64,000 nt of DNA from Paulinella micropora (taxonomy: Eukaryota > Cercozoa > Imbricatea > Euglyphida). A program made the position numbers and the translations under genes. Below are positions 1 to 64,000 of the stretch, piece by piece; within the stretch, counting starts at the first letter, position 1; each line of letters opens with the position of its first letter. A model generated the notes under the pieces. The model searched no databases. It was not told the DNA's origin and saw only the letters and a program-made list of their open reading frames with translations. The stretch is taken from positions 430,197 through 494,196 of the forward strand of contig BJOX01000243.1 in NCBI GenBank assembly GCA_009731375.1, read 5' to 3'.

Positions 1-3280
<3,280 letters not shown>

Positions 3281-3361
3281 AGAAAGCAATGCGGGCGTCT
3301 CACAGGCGTTGTCAGTCTGTCTGCTATCATATGCTAGACCGAGAACGAACGGAGAAAGGAA

Positions 3362-3431
<70 letters not shown>

Positions 3432-3589
3432 GAAAGAAAACAGACAGACACACACACAGACAGAGAGACAGGCAGACAGACAGACAGGCAAACAGACAGA
3501 CAGATAAAAGATAGACCGAGTGGAAGCACGCCAGAGGCAAAGGGGTCGAGTGTGCCCACATGTCCCACCTTGACAGATAGATAGATGAG

Positions 3590-3694
3590 ATGTCGCAAAG
3601 GAATGTAGTCCTTGCAAAGGAACGCACTTTCACATCAAACAGTAATTTGTGTACTGTGCATATGTCCGGGATGGGAATCACGGGTAGACTGAGA
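3590..3694 (-). repeat. Dispersed repeat family Y, copy 1
   Basis: Reverse complement of the segment at 17212-17301, including CATCAAACAGTAATTTGTGT. Three copies in the window; non-coding. Confidence 0.6.
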
Positions 3695-3709
3695 TAGATA
3701 GATAGATAT

Positions 3710-3834
<125 letters not shown>

Positions 3835-3835
3835 T

Positions 3836-3871
<36 letters not shown>

Positions 3872-3895
3872 ATAGGTAGATAGATAGATAGATAG

Positions 3896-3997
<102 letters not shown>

Positions 3998-4060
3998 ATA
4001 GGAAAACAAATCGAGTATGCCCGCATGCCCCTCCTTGCCATTCATAAATCACACATACCC

Positions 4061-4118
<58 letters not shown>

Positions 4119-4393
4119 CATCTATCTATCCATCCATCCATCCATCCATCCATCCAACTAAACTAAACTAAACTAAACTAAACTAAACTAAACTAAACTA
4201 AAATCTAATCTAATCTGATCCGATCCGATCCGATCCGATCCGATCCGATCTGATCTGATCTGATCCGATCCGATCCGATCCGATCTGATCTGATCTGATC
4301 TGATCTGATCTGATCTGATCTGATCTTATCTTATCTTATCTTATCTTATCTTATCTTTCTTTCTTTCTTTCCTTCTGTCTGTCTGTCTGTCTG

Positions 4394-4425
<32 letters not shown>

Positions 4426-4498
4426 TTTTTTTCTTTTCTTTTCTTTTCTTTTCTTTCTTTCTTTCTTTCTTTCTTTCTATCTTTCTATCTATCCATCC

Positions 4499-4571
<73 letters not shown>

Positions 4572-4580
4572 CCTACCTAC

Positions 4581-4636
<56 letters not shown>

Positions 4637-4921
4637 ATCTATATCTATTTCTACTTCTACTTCTACTTCTACTTCTACTTCTACTTGTACTTGTACTTGT
4701 ACTTGTACTTGTACTTGTACTTGTACTTGTACTTGTACTTGTACTTGTACTTGTACTTGTACTTGTACTTCTGCTTCTGCTTCTGCTTCTGCTTCTACTT
4801 CTACTTCTACTTCTATTTCTATTTCTATTTCTATTTCTATTTCTATTTCTATTTCTATTTCTATTCTATGCTATTCTATTTCTATTCTATTTTATTCTAT
4901 TTTATTCTATCTATCTATCTC

Positions 4922-4967
<46 letters not shown>

Positions 4968-4987
4968 CTGTCCTACCTTGCCCAGTG

Positions 4988-5180
4988 ATGACAGAGACGA
5001 TTCGACAGGCTTGCAGAAATAAAGAAGGTACATAGCACACACATACATACATACATACATTCACGCAGACATCGCTCTCTCTCTCTCTCTCCCTTTCTCT
5101 CTTTCTCTCTCTTTCTCTATCTCTCTCTCTCTCTCGCTCTCTCCTCTTCTCTTCTCTTCTCTTCTCTTCTCTTCTCTTTC

Positions 5181-5240
<60 letters not shown>

Positions 5241-5280
5241 CAGCGATGACAGAGACACTCCGCCCTTTTTGCAAAAACAT
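4988..5280 (+). other. Orphan exon-like fragment and partial copy
   Basis: 4985-5027 reads as acceptor CCCAG, MTETIRQACRNKE, donor GTACAT. 5242-5280 repeats the first part as MTETLRPFCKN. Same pattern of exon plus partial copy as in genes A and B, so an unidentified upstream gene may extend here. Confidence 0.25.
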
Positions 5281-5319
5281 ACATGACACACACATACATA
5301 CATGCCTAGCTATACATGT

Positions 5320-5387
<68 letters not shown>

Positions 5388-5473
5388 CTTTCTCTGACTC
5401 GACCCAAATTATGAAAATACATTTATACTACGCATACATTATTACTATTATTATTATTATTATTATTATTATG

Positions 5474-5546
5474 GACACCGTGATAGCCCAGGTCAAGTTC
5501 TACCATCTGGGCCCTGTCGCCAGTTCGATTCCCGTCGGTGCCACCA
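5474..5546 (+). other. Possible tRNA-derived relic
   Basis: GACACCG can pair 6 of 7 with CGGTGCC at 5536-5542, which is followed by ACCA. CAGTTCGATTCC resembles an internal B box. D and T stems pair poorly, so this is not called a functional tRNA; it may be a SINE-like relic with an (ATT)n flank. Confidence 0.2.
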
Positions 5547-5701
5547 GTATTTTCATTGAACATACCGGTCCGTCTGGAAGTGTTGGAACTGCCCTTGCGG
5601 GGGTGTCATTAGAGCCTATCGTCAATTCTTCGTACTCCCCTCACGGGTGAGACGATGGAGGCGCATGTGCAGAAATGCATCAGCCATTGACAGAGAAGCA
5701 C

Positions 5702-5746
<45 letters not shown>

Positions 5747-5772
5747 CATTATTATTATTATTATCATTATTA

Positions 5773-5818
<46 letters not shown>

Positions 5819-5986
5819 GTTATTATTCATTGGTCCTTTTCAATGGGCTGATTGGTATAAAGCTCCTAGAGTAATGTTCTATGCCGTCACTTCCTTTATT
5901 CCACCGATTGGTGTGGAGACTTTCCTTATGGAATGGAGGACTGGATGCACATGGCCTTTTGGCTCAGCAATTGGCAGGAGATACAC

Positions 5987-6028
<42 letters not shown>

Positions 6029-6130
6029 TACTATTACTTTTATTACTATTGTTATTACTATTAGTATTATCTGGGTATGGGTAGACAGGTAGACGGACGG
6101 GAGCGGTTGGGTTGAGTTGGTAGTGTTGCC

Positions 6131-6190
6131 GCAGCGCTTTGGCTACACAGCGCCCGATCGGCGCCGAGTGCACGCCTACTCGTTTGAGAT
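6131..6190 (+). other. Orphan exon-like fragment
   Basis: Acceptor-like TTGCCGCAG then RFGYTAPDRRRVHAYSFEM and GTGATT. Unrecognised; could be chance. Confidence 0.2.
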
Positions 6191-6201
6191 GCGTGATTGT
6201 T

Positions 6202-6243
<42 letters not shown>

Positions 6244-6276
6244 GAGAGAGAGCGAGAGACAGAGAGACAGACAGAG

Positions 6277-6309
<33 letters not shown>

Positions 6310-6339
6310 CACACACGCACACACACACATACACACACA

Positions 6340-6399
<60 letters not shown>

Positions 6400-6412
6400 G
6401 TGTGTGTGTGTC

Positions 6413-6451
<39 letters not shown>

Positions 6452-6476
6452 GAGAGAGACAGAGAGAGAGAGAGAG

Positions 6477-6519
<43 letters not shown>

Positions 6520-6623
6520 GGCTTACCGGGCGGTTTAAGGATGGGCAGTAGTCCTGAGGGGAATGGCGGGAAGGGCGCGGGCGGGCGGGCGGCGGTGCAG
6601 GGCGGCAACCTCATAGCTGATGA

Positions 6624-6655
<32 letters not shown>

Positions 6656-6771
6656 ATGGTGATAATGATGATGATGATGATGATGATGATGGTAATGATG
6701 CGTCCTCACCCCCGACTCCGCATCTCTGTGTGTGTGTGTGTCTGTGTGTGTCTGTGTGTGGGTGTGTGTGG

Positions 6772-6845
<74 letters not shown>

Positions 6846-7112
6846 TTGTGATGACAGCTTTCTCATGAGCTAGTGCAAAAGGGACAAAAACCAGAATCGA
6901 GCGAAAGCGTAACGCGTGAAGTCATCAACGCGTTAGCGCTTCAAGTCCTTGCTAATCTACATAATTTTCTCTTTCCATAATGTATGCTCCTGCTTTATCT
7001 ATCACTCATACGCTGCTTAGCCCATTTTTTTTTTCTTTTTTTTTTTCGGCCCATTGTTGTTATTGTTGCTGTTATGGTTTAATATTGTTGTTGTTGTTGT
7101 TGTCGTTGTTGC

Positions 7113-7180
<68 letters not shown>

Positions 7181-7302
7181 GCTGTTGTTGTTGTTGTCGT
7201 CGTTGTCGTTGTTGTTGTTGTTGTTGTTGTTGCTGTTGTTGTTCAATTCAATCATAGGGAATTAAACCAATAGCAAGATGGTGTGTGGTTGACGGCCTTC
7301 AA

Positions 7303-7356
<54 letters not shown>

Positions 7357-7379
7357 GGTTCTTGTTGTGGTTCTTGTTC

Positions 7380-7411
<32 letters not shown>

Positions 7412-7442
7412 CTTGTTGTGGTTCTTGTTGTGGTTCTTGTTC

Positions 7443-7474
<32 letters not shown>

Positions 7475-8177
7475 CTTGTTGTGGTTCTTGTTGTGATTCT
7501 TGTTCTTGTTGTTGTTGTTGTTGTTGTTCTTGTTGTGGTTCTTGTTGTGGTTCTTGTTCTTGTTGTTGTTCTTGTTGTTGTTCTTGTTCTCCTCCTCCTT
7601 CTCCTTCTCCTTCTTCTTCTTCTTCTTCTTCTTCTTCTTCTCCTCCTCCTCCTCCTCCTCCTCTTTCTCTTCTTCTTCTTCTTCTTCTTCTTCTTCTTCT
7701 TCTTCTTCTTCTTCTTCTTCTTCTTCTTCTTCTTCTTCTTCTTCTTCTTCTTCTGCTTCTCCTCCTCCTCCTCCTCCTCCTCCTCCTCCTTCTTCTTCTT
7801 CTTCTTCTTCTTCTTTCTTCTTCTTCTTCTTCTTCTTCTTCTTCTTCTTCTTCTTCTTCTTCTTCTTCTTCTTCTTTTCTTCTTCTTCTCCTTCAATTCA
7901 TTTAATTATCAATAAATAGTTGGAGTGTGGCTGTCGATCAAACTATAAGAAAATAAGATGCCACTCACATCCCCGCCTGTTGATGTTGTTGTTGTTGTCG
8001 TTGTTGTTGTTGCTGTTGCTGTGTTGTTGTTGCTGTTGTTGTTGTTGTTGTTGTTGTTGTTAAATTTAATTAAGTAAATAAACTAATGGCATGATGGTGC
8101 AATGGCTAACGGCCTTCGAGCGCCACTTAAAGACAAGTAATACATGTCTCATCATCCCCTGTTGTTGTTGTTGTTGT

Positions 8178-8232
<55 letters not shown>

Positions 8233-8284
8233 AATTTCAACGTTGGTGTTGTTGTTGTTGTTGTTGTTAAATTTAATTAAAGTA

Positions 8285-8735
8285 ATTAAACCAATGTCAT
8301 GATGGTGCATGGCTAACGGCCTTCGAGCGCCACTCCAAGACAAGTAATAAATGTCTAATCATCCCCAGCCGACTCGGGACGCCAGAGCATGCTCACTATA
8401 GGACTCTAGGGCTCAGAAACAAGAAATAAAGAAAGAGGAAAAGGAACAGAAGAGGATGCAATATAGTAAAACAACAACAAAGGAGGGAGAAGAGGAAAGT
8501 CAGTGAAGAGAGCAGACAAGCCGTGGGAGAAGTGCTAGTCCGCGGTTAAGGGAGAAGAGGAAGAGAGAGGGAAGATGGAGTAGGAGGAGAGACTCGCCGT
8601 GGCCAATAAGAAAACAGTCTGAGCAACAAGTTAGAAGCTCGCGTGTGAGACGAACAAGTCGAATGGAGCAGGCAGACACCAGCAATTAGTCACAAGCGCT
8701 GGAGGCCGAAGGAAAGAGCTGTCTAGATACCTTCA
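8285..8735 (+). repeat. (GTT)n-linked dispersed repeat family Z, long copy 1
   Basis: Runs from TTAAACCAATGTCATGATGG through CCAGCCGACTCGGGACGCCA and a purine-rich body to CACAAGCGCTGGAGGC. The body is alignable with 9496-9900. Confidence 0.55.
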
Positions 8736-9060
8736 AGGTCAGAAAAAGCAAGGAGTCACAGCCTAGCATTCAAGCAGGTGGCAAGAGCCCCATGGCCACC
8801 AAGATAGCCTGCAAGTGGATCATGGGCCCACCTTCAGAACCTAGGGCTGTGACGCCAAGGCAAATGGAAACTGGAAGAGGAAAGGGAATATGGGAAGCCC
8901 TATGTGCTGACCCTAGAGAAGGGAAGGCTGTGGGAGAAGGATCGCTCCCTAACACACTAGCTGGGCCAAAGTAGACGTCCGGTTGCGGGGTGAGAGGGTC
9001 CGCAGGAGAGAAGGGGCGAGAAGCTGTGACAGTGATGTCACATGCAGCACATGGGGAGAA

Positions 9061-9100
<40 letters not shown>

Positions 9101-9147
9101 AGACAGGAGAGAAAAATCAAGAAAGGGAGAGAGAGAGAGAGACAGAC

Positions 9148-9178
<31 letters not shown>

Positions 9179-9189
9179 AAGAGAGAGAG

Positions 9190-9237
<48 letters not shown>

Positions 9238-9239
9238 CA

Positions 9240-9283
<44 letters not shown>

Positions 9284-9310
9284 TTGTTGTTGTTGTTGTC
9301 ATTGTCGTCG

Positions 9311-9341
<31 letters not shown>

Positions 9342-9401
9342 ATTTAATTAATTAAACCAATGCCATGATGCATGGCATGGCTAACGGCCTTCGAGCGCCT
9401 C

Positions 9402-9453
<52 letters not shown>

Positions 9454-9489
9454 GCTCAATTTGATAATAATGATAATAAATTTAAACAA

Positions 9490-9905
9490 AGTGATTAAAA
9501 TGCAAGATGGTGTGTGGCTACGGCCTTCACTTGCCACTTTCATCCCCGGCCGACGGGACGCCAGAGCCCGCTAAGACTATAGTTCTCTAGTGCTGGGAAA
9601 CAAAAAATAAAGAAAGAAGGAATGAGCAGAAGAGTGTGCCCTATAGTCGAACAACAACAAGAGAGGGAGAGGAAAGTTAGTAAGGGATGCAGACTAGCCA
9701 TGATCCTTCAGAACTAGCCTACTAGGAGAGGAAGAGGATGAGAGAAGGGAGATGAAGGGGGAGGAGAAACTCGCCGTGACCATGAGAAAACAGTTCGAGC
9801 AACAGAATAGAAGTTCACGCGTGATACTACGTCATAGTATGGGGTTAGCAAACACCAGCAATCAGTCACAAGCGCTGGAGGCTGGAAGAGAGAGCTGCTA
9901 GGAAC
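9490..9905 (+). repeat. Family Z, long copy 2
   Basis: Same order of blocks as 8285-8735, including GACGGGACGCCAGAGCC, AACAACAACAA, CTCGCCGTGACC and CACAAGCGCTGGAGGC. Confidence 0.55.
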
Positions 9906-10146
9906 CTGCGCAAGTTGTTGTTGTTGTTGCTGTTGTTCAATTTTATTATAAAATTTTGTTGTTGTTATTGTTGTTGTTGTTGTTGTTGTTGAATTTAATA
10001 ATAATGATAATAAATTCAAACAAATTTGTTGTTCAATTTAATAGTAATAAAAAATGTTGTTGTTGTAGTTGTTGTTGTTGTTGTTCAATTTAATGATAAT
10101 GATAGTAAAATTTAAACAAAGTGGTTAAAATTGTTGTTGGTGTTGC

Positions 10147-10183
<37 letters not shown>

Positions 10184-10345
10184 CAATTTCATAATAAAAT
10201 TTTAACAAAGTAATTAAAAGTTGTTGTTGTTGTTGTTCACTTTAATTAATATTCAATCACTAGTTGGAGTTTGGCTATACGACCAAAGTTGTTGTTATTG
10301 TTGTTGTTGTTGTTCAATTTAATAATAATATTTAAACAAAGTACT

Positions 10346-10443
10346 TAAAATGCAAGATTGTGTGTGGCTACGGCCTTCACTTGCCACTTTCATCCCCGGC
10401 CGACGGGACGCCAGAGCCTGCTAAGACTATAGTTCTCTAGAGT
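10346..10443 (+). repeat. Family Z, truncated copy 3; further stubs at 7254-7305, 8083-8160, 9352-9403
   Basis: Nearly identical to the first 90 bases of the copy at 9496. The stubs keep only the ATTAAACCAATG...CGGCCTTC segment and are always next to (GTT)n. Confidence 0.55.
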
Positions 10444-10464
10444 GTGTTGTTGTTGTTGTTGTGG

Positions 10465-10565
<101 letters not shown>

Positions 10566-10859
10566 CAATTTAATAATAATAATAACAAATTTAAATAAAC
10601 TGATTAATGAGCTTTAATGAGTCAAGATGGTGTGTGACTGCCTAGGCCTTGCACTAATGCTAAATTTTCAGAATCCCTCCACCGCTTTTTCCTCGCACGG
10701 TGGCCTTCTTGCCTAAGAAATGCCGATTTGTTCACTGATTTGCCATTTTTAAAGTCTTGAAAGTTCCTTTTTAAATCTACACCTGTACAACACCAAGAAA
10801 AGTTGTTTTCTATGCGGCACTAGTACTCCTGTGGCGAAAAGAGAGAGAACGAGGAGAAC

Positions 10860-64000
<53,141 letters not shown>

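Noticed and set aside
5471-5650. Small stand-alone protein MDTVIAQVKFYHLGPV...
   Set aside because: ATG lies in the (ATT)n tract, no homologue recognised, and the same bases have tRNA-like end pairing; kept only as an orphan fragment.

Overview
This is a eukaryotic nuclear genome segment. There are no operons and the exons are short (27 to 357 nt). Introns follow the GT...AG rule, and most intervening DNA is simple repeat: (CTAT)n, (GTAT)n, (CT)n, (GTT)n, (TAC)n and many derived units. Two multi-exon genes on the + strand can be rebuilt by hand from splice phases and family motifs. Their content (a bacterial-type solute-binding domain fused to a class C 7TM receptor, and a HAD domain of the RNA-repair 'Swiss Army Knife' type) fits a protist or alga. 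I cannot name the organism from the sequence.

Layout. 1-10859: almost pure microsatellite mosaic with small dispersed-repeat pieces, a few orphan exon-like fragments (about 4.98-6.2 kb) and a (GTT)n-associated dispersed element (7.2-10.6 kb). 10860-22950: gene A, ten exons joining without a phase error into a 399-residue protein with HAD motif I, a Ser motif II and the late LDD motif. One exon reads in frame through a microsatellite as poly-Ser/poly-Thr. 22951-27034: intergenic, with a gap. 27035-62659 and probably beyond: gene B, at least 57 visible exons and one mini-exon, about 1,445 residues recovered. It encodes a signal peptide, three tandem PhnD-like (phosphonate ABC transporter) binding domains each followed by a short Cys-rich module, then a class C (glutamate/GABA-B-like) seven-helix domain and the start of a cytoplasmic tail. 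One exon of the third binding domain is missing at an assembly defect near 45.2-46.0 kb. 62660-64000: microsatellite with echoes of the last visible exon; the 3' end of gene B is not seen.

The most striking structure is not a gene. Many gene B exons, and some of gene A, are accompanied by arrays of partial copies of themselves. Each copy keeps one splice-site edge plus 20-80 nt of exon and then dissolves into microsatellite (for example 13 copies at 41.85-42.99 kb and 9 copies at 46.85-47.84 kb). Acceptor-side copies lie upstream of the intact exon and donor-side copies lie downstream. Microsatellites themselves often supply the splice signals: (GTAT)n starts at donors, and (CTAT)n forms the pyrimidine tract ending in CTAG at acceptors. 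Several short inverted-repeat elements also sit in the introns. One family abuts donor sites in a way that suggests an introner-like origin.

Limits: the assembly has 13 N gaps, several beside homopolymers, and one perfect 249-bp inverted duplication that looks artefactual. All gene models are manual and lack transcript support.
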